Source of the DNA: Lachnospiraceae bacterium
Lineage (GTDB): Bacteria; Bacillota; Clostridia; Lachnospirales; Lachnospiraceae
Direction: 5' to 3'
DNA length: 64,000 bases
Assembly (NCBI GenBank): GCA_029006155.1
Contig: JAQXGF010000033.1
Coordinates: 1 to 64,000 of the forward strand
Shown: in pieces, positions 8,091 to 17,519 of the stretch
Numbering within the stretch: position 1 is the first letter of the stretch
Layout: every line of letters starts with the position of its first letter
The notes under the pieces: generated by a model
Databases searched by the model: none
What the model saw: the letters and a program-made list of their open reading frames with translations, nothing else
Told to the model about the DNA's origin: nothing
Translations under genes and position numbers: made by a program

Positions 8091-9068
8091 TTATTTTTCT
8101 TTTATCTCTTCTACCCGCACAACCCGGTTCCATCCACGCCTCCGCCATACCATGACATATACTTGATACTCAATCGAATCCCGCGCATAGACAAATGGCT
8201 CTTCCTCCACGATCTCACAACGCAGATCCTGGTCACGCAGCTCTTGGCAACGCTCCTCCGCTTTCCTGCGCAATCGCCGCATTTTCTCCTCTTCCTCGGA
8301 AGAAAATCTACGCTTTTCATACACAGCGGAAGCCTCTTCCAGTCGCTTTGCAAGTAAATCCACGACTGCTGCATGCCGCGAGCGATGCAGCATCCGTCCA
8401 AGCTTCTTCGCCCTATATTTTCCCGGATGTCTACGATATCGCTCTAATGCCCGCAGAAACGACGCATCGCCAACCTCGGCTGCCAGCCCGTCTATCACCT
8501 GCAAAGCTTTTTCGGATGGTTCCCAGTCCGGCTCTGTGATCGTCTGATATTTCTTCGGAACTGCCGGATAGCAGCAGTAATTCAGCGGCGGAAACTCTGC
8601 CAGTGCCGCAAGCTGACGTTCTTCCTCATTGCAATATTCCTCACCAAGGTATTCCAGCTTGTCATGCAGAATCGCCAGACGGTATTCCAGCTGTCGCAGA
8701 TATTCATATCCCTTCACCCAGAAATGCCCGGTATGTCCATAGTCAAACAAATGCACTTCCAGCGTCATTCCCGTAAAAAATAAGGTAAACGCATTCGCCC
8801 CCTGATGAACTGCCAGCACATAGCCGTTGTCCTCTGTTGCCAGAGCCGCCGAGAGCTCTCCGTCAAATTCTGCCTGATAAGTTCCGCTCATCCGTGCATT
8901 CTGAAATACCAGAAAGCTCTCCACCGCATCGTTCATCAGATAGACGAGCCGCACGTCTGCATCCTTCCATGCTTCTGGAAGCAGCAGCTCAAACTGCCCC
9001 TGCTCGATCAGAAGACCCAGGCGGTCCAGATCTTCCTGCGCGATGTCTATGGCTTTATTCTCCTGCAT
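8091..9068 (-). CDS. Conserved protein of unknown function (possibly DUF3878)
   Basis: A 325-residue soluble protein without signal peptide or membrane segment. The N-terminal half is a mixed alpha/beta region with YLMNDAVESFLVFQ and FTGMTLEVHLFDYGHTGHFW. The C-terminal half is highly charged and helical (EEEEKMRRLRRKAEER) and ends in a short strand-rich segment. I do not recognise a function; resemblance to DUF3878 is a weak guess. AGGAGG precedes the ATG by 3 nt. It sits between two terminators and is probably transcribed alone or from the weakly terminated foldase gene upstream. Confidence 0.7.
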   Translation of the reverse strand: MQENKAIDIAQEDLDRLGLLIEQGQFELLLPEAWKDADVRLVYLMNDAVESFLVFQNARMSGTYQAEFDGELSAALATEDNGYVLAVHQGANAFTLFFTGMTLEVHLFDYGHTGHFWVKGYEYLRQLEYRLAILHDKLEYLGEEYCNEEERQLAALAEFPPLNYCCYPAVPKKYQTITEPDWEPSEKALQVIDGLAAEVGDASFLRALERYRRHPGKYRAKKLGRMLHRSRHAAVVDLLAKRLEEASAVYEKRRFSSEEEEKMRRLRRKAEERCQELRDQDLRCEIVEEEPFVYARDSIEYQVYVMVWRRRGWNRVVRVEEIKEK

Positions 9069-9083
9069 AATCCTCCTTTATAA

Positions 9084-9134
9084 GTTGAAAACATCCCCCG
9101 GCCACGTGCTCTCACACCGCCGGGGGATGTCAAC
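9084..9134 (-). terminator. Terminator of the PrsA-like gene
   Basis: GTTG...ACATCCCCCGG pairs with CCGGGGGATGT..CAAC; on the minus strand a T-run follows the stem. The stem is long and GC-rich. Confidence 0.75.
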
Positions 9135-9160
9135 TTTTCGATTCTATTTTTTCACTCTGT

Positions 9161-10624
9161 TTACTTCGCTGCGGCTGTCTCAGATTCGCTTTCGGTCTCA
9201 GCTGCCGTCTCGGATTCGCTTTCAGCCGCTTCGGTTGCTTTCTCTGTAGTCACTTCCGATCCGGCCTCAGTTGCTGCTTCCGTTGCAGATTCGCTTCCTG
9301 CCTCGGTCGCTGCTTCTGTCGTCGCCTCCGTGGACGCCTCCGTCTCCTGCGTCAGAGAGAAGTCGAAGGTGATCTGCGCCAGAATATCGCTGTCCTCTGT
9401 GATCTCTGCCGCATCCTTCCACTCGGTATAGAGCTCACTGATCCGGTCGGACTTGCGCTGCTCAACGATTGTCTCCTTCTGCTTGTCAGTCGCTTCGCGG
9501 TCAAGCTTTGAGATGACCTGCGCTACATAGTAACCGCTGTCGATCTCAATCGGTGTCTCGACTAAGGTACCGTCATCCAGTCCCTCGGTCGCGGTGATCA
9601 GACCTTCTACGACGCTCGTACTGTCACTTCCAAAGGTCAGGGTCGAGCAGGTCGCATTCTCATCGACTTCTGCGGAAGCAGTCTCAAAATCCTCGCCGCC
9701 CTTTACTTTTGCGATCAGATCCTCAGCCTTTGCCAGCGCTTCTTCTTTCGCCGCCACCATAGCCGGATCTTCGGTCTCCATCTCTGTCTCTGTTTCAGTC
9801 TCAGCTGCCTCGGTTGCCGCTTCTGAACCGTTCTCGGTCTCATCCGCCTCGCTTGCTGCTTCCGATGCAGTCTCCGTCTCTGCGGAAGACTTCGTCTTTA
9901 CGGTCTGCTCCTCCGTCATCGCTGCTGTCTCTGCTTCGGTCTCTACCGATGTCTCACCCTCGGTGCCTGCCTCAGAGACCGCCTCGGTCGTCTCTTCGCT
10001 GCTGCTCTCTGCCTCGGTACCGGTCTCGGACTCTGTCTCTGCCTCGGTCTCTGCACGGAACAGGGTGTAACGGATCTTGCGCTGTGCCGCCTCATCGTCT
10101 GATACCTCAGTATCTACATCTGCGGACATCTGCGGCTCCATCTTCGACTGGATCAGACGAAGGGTCAGATAACGCTCTACGACCTCCTGGGTCGCCCCCA
10201 TCTGATTCAGCACCTCTTCCCCGTTCTCATCCATAAATTTGGTCGCTGCCTCGGTCACAGCTGCCTTCTCGTCATCCGTCAGCTCCACATTGTAGTCGCC
10301 CATCTTCTGCTCTGCCAGCACAAGGCGCTCCAGGGTGGAGACAACGTCATCCTTGATCATGGAGCCAAGCGTCGATCCATTTCCATAAATATCAGAATCC
10401 ATCGGATCCTCGACGCCCATATACATCTTATACATACTCTCCATCAGCGCCTGTGAATAATGTGTCGCAAACTTCACAAGTCCTGCCGAGATCTCATCCC
10501 CGTTTACGGTAATCGCAGCCGCATCTGCCTGAAACGTCTCTTTCTTCGAGCAGCCGGAAAGTGTGCCAAGCATAAGGCAGGCGCTCAATCCGATGACTGC
10601 CAGTTTTTTTAATCTGTTCTTCAT
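9161..10624 (-). CDS. PrsA/parvulin-like foldase lipoprotein with acidic low-complexity insert
   Basis: Predicted extracytoplasmic peptidyl-prolyl isomerase or chaperone anchored by lipid. The signal peptide ends in the lipobox LSGC (Cys25). Residues 30-185 form a SurA/PrsA-like helical domain with ITVNGDEIS and LVLAEQKMGDYNV. The parvulin-like core starts at KIRYTLFR and resumes at about 288 (AKVKGGEDFETASAEV), ending near 375. Between them lie about 97 residues of almost only Glu, Thr, Ser and Ala, and a second such tail covers 427-487. The ATG at 10624 is preferred: AGGAGG lies 6 nt upstream, while the in-frame ATG at 10630 touches it. Isomerase activity is not certain given the insert. 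Confidence 0.8.
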   Translation of the reverse strand: MKNRLKKLAVIGLSACLMLGTLSGCSKKETFQADAAAITVNGDEISAGLVKFATHYSQALMESMYKMYMGVEDPMDSDIYGNGSTLGSMIKDDVVSTLERLVLAEQKMGDYNVELTDDEKAAVTEAATKFMDENGEEVLNQMGATQEVVERYLTLRLIQSKMEPQMSADVDTEVSDDEAAQRKIRYTLFRAETEAETESETGTEAESSSEETTEAVSEAGTEGETSVETEAETAAMTEEQTVKTKSSAETETASEAASEADETENGSEAATEAAETETETEMETEDPAMVAAKEEALAKAEDLIAKVKGGEDFETASAEVDENATCSTLTFGSDSTSVVEGLITATEGLDDGTLVETPIEIDSGYYVAQVISKLDREATDKQKETIVEQRKSDRISELYTEWKDAAEITEDSDILAQITFDFSLTQETEASTEATTEAATEAGSESATEAATEAGSEVTTEKATEAAESESETAAETESESETAAAK

Positions 10625-10738
10625 ACCCATCCTCCTGATACTGCTGCCGCCTGACATCTGTTTCATTAATATCCCCTTTTCCAAAAGCGGACAGCAAATT
10701 TCCACGGGACTCTCTGCGCCCCGCAGATCCATTGTTTC

Positions 10739-10767
10739 ATTATAAACTGATTTACGAAATCCCGCAA
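10739..10767 (-). promoter_or_regulatory. Sigma-A promoter of the PrsA-like gene
   Basis: On the minus strand TTGCGG, 17 bp, TATAAT, about 115 bp before the start codon. Confidence 0.7.
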
Positions 10768-10873
10768 CGCTTTTTCCGGTTTTCACAAACTTTTCACCTG
10801 CATTTTTGCAAAAATACCAGATTCTGCAAATTCATACTCTGTCCAGAGGAAATGAAAACGATCCATCCTTCCG

Positions 10874-13800
10874 TCACGCCAGCTGCCGTTCCATATCCGC
10901 GAGCAGATCCCGGACGGTATCGAGCACGTTGTCGACTTCCCGGCCGCCCTTTTTCTGTCTGGTGTAAAGGAAATACGGATTCTTATCAATGGTGAATTTC
11001 AACCGCCCACGATACTGCTTCAACAGGCCGTCGATGCCCGCCGTATTGATCTGTGCCTTCTCGTACAGAACCATCCGGATCTCCTCGCCCTTCTGCGTCA
11101 CCTCCGTCAGATAGAGGTCATGTGCCTGTGCGCGCAGCCTCGAGACGAGCAGGAGATTCTGCACGGCCTTCGGCGGCTCTCCGAAGCGATCCATCAGCTC
11201 CTCGAGCATGTCATCGTATTCCTCTTCATTCTGGATTCCGGAAATCCGCTTGTAAATATCGAGCTTCTGCATCTCGTTGCGGATATACCGTTCCGGAATA
11301 AATGCGTCAATATCCAGATCAATTTCTGTATTGTAATCCTCTTTGACCGTCGAAATGCCCTGCACCTCTTTGACGGACTCGTTGAGCAGCTTACAGTAAA
11401 GATCATAACCGACGGCCTCCATATGTCCATGCTGCTCACTTCCGAGCAGATTGCCCGCACCGCGCAGCTCCAGATCCCGAATCGCGATCTTGAAGCCGCT
11501 GCCGAGCTCCGTAAATTCCCGGATCGCCGCCAGACGCTTCTCTGCGATCTCTTTGAGCATCTTGTTTCTGCGGTACATCAAAAAGGCATACGCCGTCCGG
11601 TTTGACCGTCCGACACGGCCACGCAGCTGATAGAGCTGGGATAAGCCCATATTGTCAGCATCGTGGATGATCATCGTATTCGCATTGGAAATATCCAGTC
11701 CGGTCTCTATGATCGTCGTCGTGACAAGTACATCAATGTCCCCGTTGATAAAATCAAACATGATCTTTTCCAGCTCATGCTCCTTCATCTGACCATGTGC
11801 AAACGCGACCTGCGCCTGCGGGACGAGCGCCGCGATCCGGTTCGTGATCTCGACGATCGAATTGACCCGGTTGTACACGTAGTAGACCTGCCCGCCCCGC
11901 GCCAGCTCCCGGCTGATCGCCTCGCGCACCATCTCTTCATTGTACTCCATGACGTACGTCTGAATCGGCACGCGCTCCTGTGGTGCTTCCTCAAGCACAC
12001 TCATATCACGGATTCCGACCAGACTCATATGCAGCGTCCGCGGAATCGGCGTCGCTGTCAGGGTGAGCACGTCGATGTCCGTCTTGAGCTGCTTGATCTT
12101 TTCCTTGTGCGCGACACCAAACCGCTGCTCCTCATCGATGATCAGAAGACCGAGGTCTTTATACTCGACATCCTTCGAGAGCAGCCGGTGCGTCCCGATG
12201 ACGATGTCCACCAGCCCCCGTTTCAGGTCTGTGACGGTCTTTTTCTGCTCCGCCGGTGTGCGGAACCGGCACATCAGATCGACGCGCACCGGAAAATCTT
12301 TCATCCGCTGTACGAAGGTATTGTAATGCTGCTGCGCCAGAATCGTCGTCGGCACGAGATAGGCCACCTGCTTGCCGTCCTGTACGGCCTTAAAAGCCGC
12401 CCGGATCGCGATCTCCGTCTTGCCGTAGCCGACATCCCCGCAGATCAGCCGGTCCATGATCTTCCGGCTCTGCATATCGTGCTTGACCGCGTCGATCGCC
12501 ATCAGCTGATCCTCGGTCTCATCATACGGGAACATTTCCTCAAATTCCTGCTGCCAGACCGTGTCACTGCTGTAGGTAAACCCTTCCTTCCGTTCCCGCT
12601 CCGCATACAGCTTCACGAGATCCTGCGCGATCTGCCGCACCGCCGTGCGCACCCGCGTCTTTGTCCGGTTCCACTCCTGCGTGCCGAGCTTGTTCAGCTT
12701 CGGCGCCTTCGCCGCGTCACCGTCTGCATACTTCTGGATCACATCGAGCTGTGTCGCCGGTACATAGAGGCTGCTGCCCCCGGCATACTCGATCTTCATG
12801 TAATCCTTCGTCACATGGTCGACTTCGACCTTTTCGATGCCCCGGTAGACACCGAGCCCATGGTTCTCATGCACGACAAAGTCGCCGACGGAGAGCTCTG
12901 TAAAGCTCGCGATCTGCTTTCCCTCATAACGCCTGCGCTTCTTCTTTTTCTTATGCTCCTGACCGAAAATGTCGCTCTCCGCGATGACGACAAACCGGAT
13001 CAGCGGATACTCATATCCCTTCTGCGCATTTCCATGCGTGATCAGTATCTCGCCCGGAAGCACCTCGCGGTCCGTATCCTCGCTATAGAAGCTGTTCAGC
13101 CCCTCCTCCGCGAGATCCTGCGCCAGCCGGTTGCCTCTGGTACGGGATGCCGAGAGCAGCACGACCCGATAGCCATCCTTCTTCCAGCGCTGCAGATCTT
13201 TCACGAGCAGCTCAAAGCTGTTATTATACGGACTGACCGAGCGAACCGTCAGATTAAAGGTGCCGGATACGGTAAACGGCGCTTTTGCATTTTCCAAGGT
13301 ACAAAGGCCGACCGCATTTTCTCTGGAAATGCGCGCAGCGATCTCCTGTCCGGAAAACAGAATGCCCGTCTGCCCGTTCAGCACGTATCCTTTTTCCAGC
13401 CGGTGCTCCATGCTCTCCCGAAATTCCAGCTCGACCGCATCCGCACTCTCCAAAAGCCGGTTCGGCTCATCCAGAAAAATCAGTGTCCGTTTCGGATCAA
13501 AATAGTCCAGAAATGACTCCGTGCGCGGTGTGAAATAGTCTATAAACCCTTCCATTGAGAGCGGCTCCGCCAGCTCCAAAAGTGCATCTTTTGCATCCGA
13601 AAGCAGCTGCCGTACTGCCGCTGCCGCCTCTGTCTGCCCGTCCTTCTTGAACCGGGTGATCGCCCGTTCTGCGTCCTTTTCGATCCGTTCCAGTGCTGCC
13701 GCACGCTGCCGCTCATCCGGGATGAGCTCCGCCGCCGGATAGATCCGGATCTCCTCCAGATTCTCGATCGACCGCTGGCTCTCGGCATCGTAGCTGCGGA

Positions 13801-14401
13801 TCGAATCGATCTCATCGCCCCACAGCTCGATCCGGACCGGATTCTCCTCGGTCAGCGGATACACATCCAGAATACCGCCCCGGATCGCGAACTGCCCCGG
13901 CCCTTCGGCCTGCGCTGTCCGCTCATAGCCAAGCTGCACAAGTGTCTTTTTCATCACTTCCATGTCGAGCACATCTCCAGGCGCGAACGTCAGCACCTGC
14001 TTCTGCCAGCCATCCGACGGCATCAGGTGGTTCATGCACGCGGCCATCGTCGTGATGACCGTCACATTTTCCCGCTCTGCGAGTGCCTTTAAGACCGCAA
14101 TCCGCTGCTGTTCGAGCAGGTTGCTGTGGATGTCTGCCTGGAAAAAGATCAGATCCTTTGCCGGAAAATAGAGGACATCCCGGTCAAAGAACCGATAGTT
14201 TTCGTACAGCTCCCGCGCGCGCAGATCACTGTACGTGATGATGAGCCGGCAGTCATACCCCTCTGCTGCACAGGAAATAAAATGCGGTTTCTGCGGATCA
14301 ATACAGCCACTCACCTGAAGCACGCCACGGTTGGTACGAATCTTCCGTAAAATTTCTTCAAACTCCCCAAGCTGCTGCATGGGTGCCGTCAATGCTTTCA
14401 T
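10874..14401 (-). CDS. mfd: Transcription-repair coupling factor
   Basis: ATP-dependent translocase that removes stalled RNA polymerase from damaged DNA and recruits UvrA. The order is a UvrB-like N-terminal half, the RNA polymerase interaction domain ([20 protein letters not shown]), the helicase with Walker [13 protein letters not shown] and DEEQ box [12 protein letters not shown], and the C-terminal TRCF D7 domain. The 1175 residues are normal. The ATG at 14401 has AGGA 8 nt upstream; an in-frame ATG at 14410 is the alternative. pth ends at 14412, so the pair is tightly linked, as in many Firmicutes. Confidence 0.97.
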   Translation of the reverse strand: MKALTAPMQQLGEFEEILRKIRTNRGVLQVSGCIDPQKPHFISCAAEGYDCRLIITYSDLRARELYENYRFFDRDVLYFPAKDLIFFQADIHSNLLEQQRIAVLKALAERENVTVITTMAACMNHLMPSDGWQKQVLTFAPGDVLDMEVMKKTLVQLGYERTAQAEGPGQFAIRGGILDVYPLTEENPVRIELWGDEIDSIRSYDAESQRSIENLEEIRIYPAAELIPDERQRAAALERIEKDAERAITRFKKDGQTEAAAAVRQLLSDAKDALLELAEPLSMEGFIDYFTPRTESFLDYFDPKRTLIFLDEPNRLLESADAVELEFRESMEHRLEKGYVLNGQTGILFSGQEIAARISRENAVGLCTLENAKAPFTVSGTFNLTVRSVSPYNNSFELLVKDLQRWKKDGYRVVLLSASRTRGNRLAQDLAEEGLNSFYSEDTDREVLPGEILITHGNAQKGYEYPLIRFVVIAESDIFGQEHKKKKKRRRYEGKQIASFTELSVGDFVVHENHGLGVYRGIEKVEVDHVTKDYMKIEYAGGSSLYVPATQLDVIQKYADGDAAKAPKLNKLGTQEWNRTKTRVRTAVRQIAQDLVKLYAERERKEGFTYSSDTVWQQEFEEMFPYDETEDQLMAIDAVKHDMQSRKIMDRLICGDVGYGKTEIAIRAAFKAVQDGKQVAYLVPTTILAQQHYNTFVQRMKDFPVRVDLMCRFRTPAEQKKTVTDLKRGLVDIVIGTHRLLSKDVEYKDLGLLIIDEEQRFGVAHKEKIKQLKTDIDVLTLTATPIPRTLHMSLVGIRDMSVLEEAPQERVPIQTYVMEYNEEMVREAISRELARGGQVYYVYNRVNSIVEITNRIAALVPQAQVAFAHGQMKEHELEKIMFDFINGDIDVLVTTTIIETGLDISNANTMIIHDADNMGLSQLYQLRGRVGRSNRTAYAFLMYRRNKMLKEIAEKRLAAIREFTELGSGFKIAIRDLELRGAGNLLGSEQHGHMEAVGYDLYCKLLNESVKEVQGISTVKEDYNTEIDLDIDAFIPERYIRNEMQKLDIYKRISGIQNEEEYDDMLEELMDRFGEPPKAVQNLLLVSRLRAQAHDLYLTEVTQKGEEIRMVLYEKAQINTAGIDGLLKQYRGRLKFTIDKNPYFLYTRQKKGGREVDNVLDTVRDLLADMERQLA

Positions 14402-14411
14402 AATCCCCATC

Positions 14412-14981
14412 CTACTTGTGCGTATTGTACTGGTTCATCACGCGCTCCACATCTTCTGTCAGCAGTGCGGTCGCCGCATCCGCTGCCCGCAAAAAGGCTT
14501 CTTCCATGAGCGCCTGCTCTTCTTTTGAAAAATGTCCGAGCACATAGTCGGCCAGATCCCAGCCGGCCGGCTTTTCCCCGACCCCGACCTTGACCCGGAG
14601 AAAATTCTGAGTGCCAAGCTGTGCAATGATGTTCTTGATTCCGTTGTGTCCGCCTGCACTGCCCTTTTTGCGCACGCGCAGCTGTCCCGGCGCCAGACTG
14701 ATGTCATCGTAAATGACGATCAGCTCCTGCTCCGGATCCACTTTAAAAAAGTCACAGGCCGCCCGCAGACTCTCCCCGCTTAAGTTCATATACGTCTGCG
14801 GCTTGACGAGCAGCACCTTCTGCCCGTCGATGTAGCCGCTGCCGACCAGTGCCTGAAATTTACGTGTCGTCAGTTCGATTCCGTGCCGCTTTGCCAGGGC
14901 ATCCAGCGAGGCAAATCCCGCATTGTGCCTTGTATTTTCATACTCGCGGCCCGGATTTCCAAGTCCTGCAATGATGTACAT
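14412..14981 (-). CDS. pth: Peptidyl-tRNA hydrolase
   Basis: Releases tRNA from peptidyl-tRNAs that drop off the ribosome. GLGNPGREYENTRHNAGF holds the conserved Asn and the catalytic His; PQTYMNLSGES and KGSAGGHNGIKNI are the other family blocks. 189 residues, complete. It lies directly upstream of mfd and 107 bp downstream of murF. That gap contains an imperfect stem (GCCAG/CTGGC) but no convincing terminator. Confidence 0.97.
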   Translation of the reverse strand: MYIIAGLGNPGREYENTRHNAGFASLDALAKRHGIELTTRKFQALVGSGYIDGQKVLLVKPQTYMNLSGESLRAACDFFKVDPEQELIVIYDDISLAPGQLRVRKKGSAGGHNGIKNIIAQLGTQNFLRVKVGVGEKPAGWDLADYVLGHFSKEEQALMEEAFLRAADAATALLTEDVERVMNQYNTHK

Positions 14982-15088
14982 CTTCTTCTCCTTATCATGC
15001 AGCGAGCCAGATCCAAATGACCTGGCTTATCCACTGCGTTTCTTCTTTTCTTCGTTATCCACTACCGGCATACAGCATGGGTGGATAC

Positions 15089-16459
15089 TTATTTCTCCGT
15101 CAAATTCTCCACGAGCTTCTCAAAATGCATGAAATGAGACGCCTTGACCAGAATCGTATCGCCCTTTGCCAGCTGATGATCCAGATCATGCAAAAGCTCC
15201 TGCAGGTTCTCATAGCAGATGACATCCGCCTCTGGATGTTCCGCCAAAATTCCATCCGCAATGTGTTTGGCCAACGGTCCTACCGTAAGAAAGCGATCAA
15301 TGTCCAGAGATGCCGCGTAGCTTCCGACTTCCCGGTGCAGCTCCTGCTCCTTTGCTCCGAGTTCGCCCATATCTCCCAGGATCGCGACCTTCCGTCCCAG
15401 TGCATCGGCCAGCACCGAAAGGGAGGACTTCATCGAGACCGGATTGGCATTGTAGCAGTCATCGATGATCGTGTAGTCGTCGGTCTGAACGATATGGAAC
15501 CGTCCCGCCACCGGCTGCAGGCTCTCGATCCCGGCCTGTATCTGCGTCAGTGTCAGGCCATACTGCAGTCCAACCGCGGTACCCGCCAGCGCATTCAATA
15601 CCATATGAAGACCCGGAATCGGTATCTTTACCTCAAAGCTGCCCTGCGGTGTATGGATCTGACAGGAAATCCCGGCCAGTCCCTGTGCCTGCATGTGATC
15701 CGCCCAGACGCCGTCCTCTTTTTCAAAGCCAAAGAATATCGGCCGGATCCCTTTTACCTCCTGAATCGTAGCAAGTTTATCATCTTCCCCGTTCAGAATA
15801 ATATGTCCGTTCTCCGGCAGAAAATCAAAAATCTCCGATTTTGCGCGCAATACGCCATCGCGGTCTCCTAAAAATTCCAGATGACACTGCCCGATATTTG
15901 TGATGACACACGTATCCGGCTTCGCGATCCCGGCCAGCTCGTGCATCTCCCCGAAATGGCTGATCCCCATCTCGAGCACCGCGATCTCATCTTCTTCTGT
16001 GAGTCGGAAAATGGTAAGCGGCAGCCCAAGATTGTTGTTGAAATTGCCGGCCGTCTTCAGTGTGCGGTATTTCTGTGACAACACGGATGCAATCATCTCT
16101 TTCGTGCTCGTCTTTCCGACGCTTCCGGTGATGCCGACGACCGGAATACCGAGCTGCTCCCGGTAGTACCCGGCGATCGCGCCGAGCGCCCGGACCGTAT
16201 CTTCCACTATGATATAATTTCCCTGCTCTGTCACCGGCTGTTTTTCTGAAATCACACACAGTGCGCCTTTTTCGAGCACCCCCGGGATAAAGTCATGCCC
16301 GTCGACACGCTCGCCTTTGATCGCTGCGAACAGTCCTCCCGGCTCTGCCTTCCGGCTGTCCGTCGTGATCGCCGTCACTTCCTTTTTTGCATCCTTGGGA
16401 TTTCCAATGTATACGCCATGGCATGCCTCTGCCATCGCCTGTAATGTCATATGCTTCAT
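15089..16459 (-). CDS. murF: UDP-MurNAc-tripeptide--D-Ala-D-Ala ligase
   Basis: Adds D-Ala-D-Ala to the UDP-MurNAc tripeptide in the cytoplasm, the last soluble step of peptidoglycan precursor synthesis. The ATP loop is GITGSVGKTSTKEM, with the Mur-ligase central domain (NFNNNLGLPLTIFRL) and C-terminal domain (ILGDMGELG) present. 456 residues. The start overlaps the ddl stop by 4 bp, so the dipeptide-making and dipeptide-adding enzymes are translationally coupled. Confidence 0.97.
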   Translation of the reverse strand: MKHMTLQAMAEACHGVYIGNPKDAKKEVTAITTDSRKAEPGGLFAAIKGERVDGHDFIPGVLEKGALCVISEKQPVTEQGNYIIVEDTVRALGAIAGYYREQLGIPVVGITGSVGKTSTKEMIASVLSQKYRTLKTAGNFNNNLGLPLTIFRLTEEDEIAVLEMGISHFGEMHELAGIAKPDTCVITNIGQCHLEFLGDRDGVLRAKSEIFDFLPENGHIILNGEDDKLATIQEVKGIRPIFFGFEKEDGVWADHMQAQGLAGISCQIHTPQGSFEVKIPIPGLHMVLNALAGTAVGLQYGLTLTQIQAGIESLQPVAGRFHIVQTDDYTIIDDCYNANPVSMKSSLSVLADALGRKVAILGDMGELGAKEQELHREVGSYAASLDIDRFLTVGPLAKHIADGILAEHPEADVICYENLQELLHDLDHQLAKGDTILVKASHFMHFEKLVENLTEK

Positions 16460-17508
16460 CGTTTCTGCCCTCTTGTCTTCAAAGATACCTCAATCAGCAG
16501 CTCACAGAGCTCCGGAAATGTGATCCCGACCGCTGCTGCCTCCTGCGGAAGCAGGCTCGTCGGCGTCATCCCCGGAAGGGTGTTTGCCTCAAGGCAGTAC
16601 ATCCGGCCCTGTTCATCCATCATGAAATCCATCCGGCCATAACCGGACAACTGCAGCGCCTCATATGCTTTGACCGCATAGGACTGCATCTCCTCCGTCT
16701 GCTCCTTCGAGAGCTCTGCCGGACAAGTCTCGATCGTCGCTCCGGCTGTATATTTATTCTGATAGTCGTAAAATCCCTCCACCGGAGCGATCTCGATGAT
16801 CGGATACGCCTTCCCGTCGATGACACCGGCGGAGAATTCACGGCCCTGAATATACGACTCCACGACCACCTCATTTTCATAGCCAAAGGCAACCGAAAGC
16901 GCATCCTGATACTCCTCCTCCGTCTGCGCGATCGCCACTCCGACACTCGATCCTCCGCAACATGGCTTCACAATGCACGGAAGTCCGACGCCATTTTCCG
17001 ACGCCGCAAGACGCGGATCCTCTTTTTTTAATGCAATGCCAGATGCCGTCGGTACACCGTATGCCTGAAACAGACGTCTGGAAATATTTTTATCCATCGC
17101 CATCGCACTTCCAAGATGGCCCGATCCGGTATACGGGATGCGCAGCAGATCAAAGGCTGCCTGTACCGTACCGCCCTCTCCATCTGCTCCGTGCAGTGCC
17201 AGAAATACGACATCTGCCAGTTTGCAGAGCTTCAGCACATTCGGCCCGAAAAATTCCCGTCCGGATTTCTGGATCTCCTCGATTGTGTTACTCATGCTAC
17301 GGATATATTCAGCTGCCGCATTGACGTCATATGCTTCCGGGAAGCATGCAGCTACATCATCTTCTGTCACACGGGCATCCCCGCAAAATACATCGACCAG
17401 GATCGCCCGGTGTCCCTTCTGCCGAAGCGCCTGACACACGCCGGTCCCCGATACGATCGACACATCCCGCTCCGTGCTGATTCCTCCAGCCAAAACTACG
17501 ATATTCAT
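16456..17508 (-). CDS. ddl: D-alanine--D-alanine ligase
   Basis: ATP-grasp enzyme that joins two D-alanines. The N-terminal AGGISTERDVSIVSG, the serine loop CCGGSSVGV, and the metal-binding end YGRMDFMMD..CLEANTLPGMT are all present. The omega loop DYQNKYTAGAT has the Tyr typical of D-Ala-D-Ala rather than D-Ala-D-Lac ligases. The ATG at 17508 follows AGGAGG by 6 nt; upstream ATG and GTG codons overlap that site. The ribosome site overlaps the stop of the L,D-transpeptidase gene. Confidence 0.96.
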   Translation of the reverse strand: MNIVVLAGGISTERDVSIVSGTGVCQALRQKGHRAILVDVFCGDARVTEDDVAACFPEAYDVNAAAEYIRSMSNTIEEIQKSGREFFGPNVLKLCKLADVVFLALHGADGEGGTVQAAFDLLRIPYTGSGHLGSAMAMDKNISRRLFQAYGVPTASGIALKKEDPRLAASENGVGLPCIVKPCCGGSSVGVAIAQTEEEYQDALSVAFGYENEVVVESYIQGREFSAGVIDGKAYPIIEIAPVEGFYDYQNKYTAGATIETCPAELSKEQTEEMQSYAVKAYEALQLSGYGRMDFMMDEQGRMYCLEANTLPGMTPTSLLPQEAAAVGITFPELCELLIEVSLKTRGQKR

Positions 17509-17519
17509 ATTCATCCTCC

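Noticed and set aside
9161-10100. CRISPR-like repetition in the PrsA-like gene
   Set aside because: The repetition is in-frame coding for a Glu/Thr/Ser/Ala tract, with no spacer-repeat regularity.
11663-13516. 617-codon plus-strand frame opposite mfd
   Set aside because: Antisense shadow of mfd with Arg/His/Leu-rich, low-information sequence.
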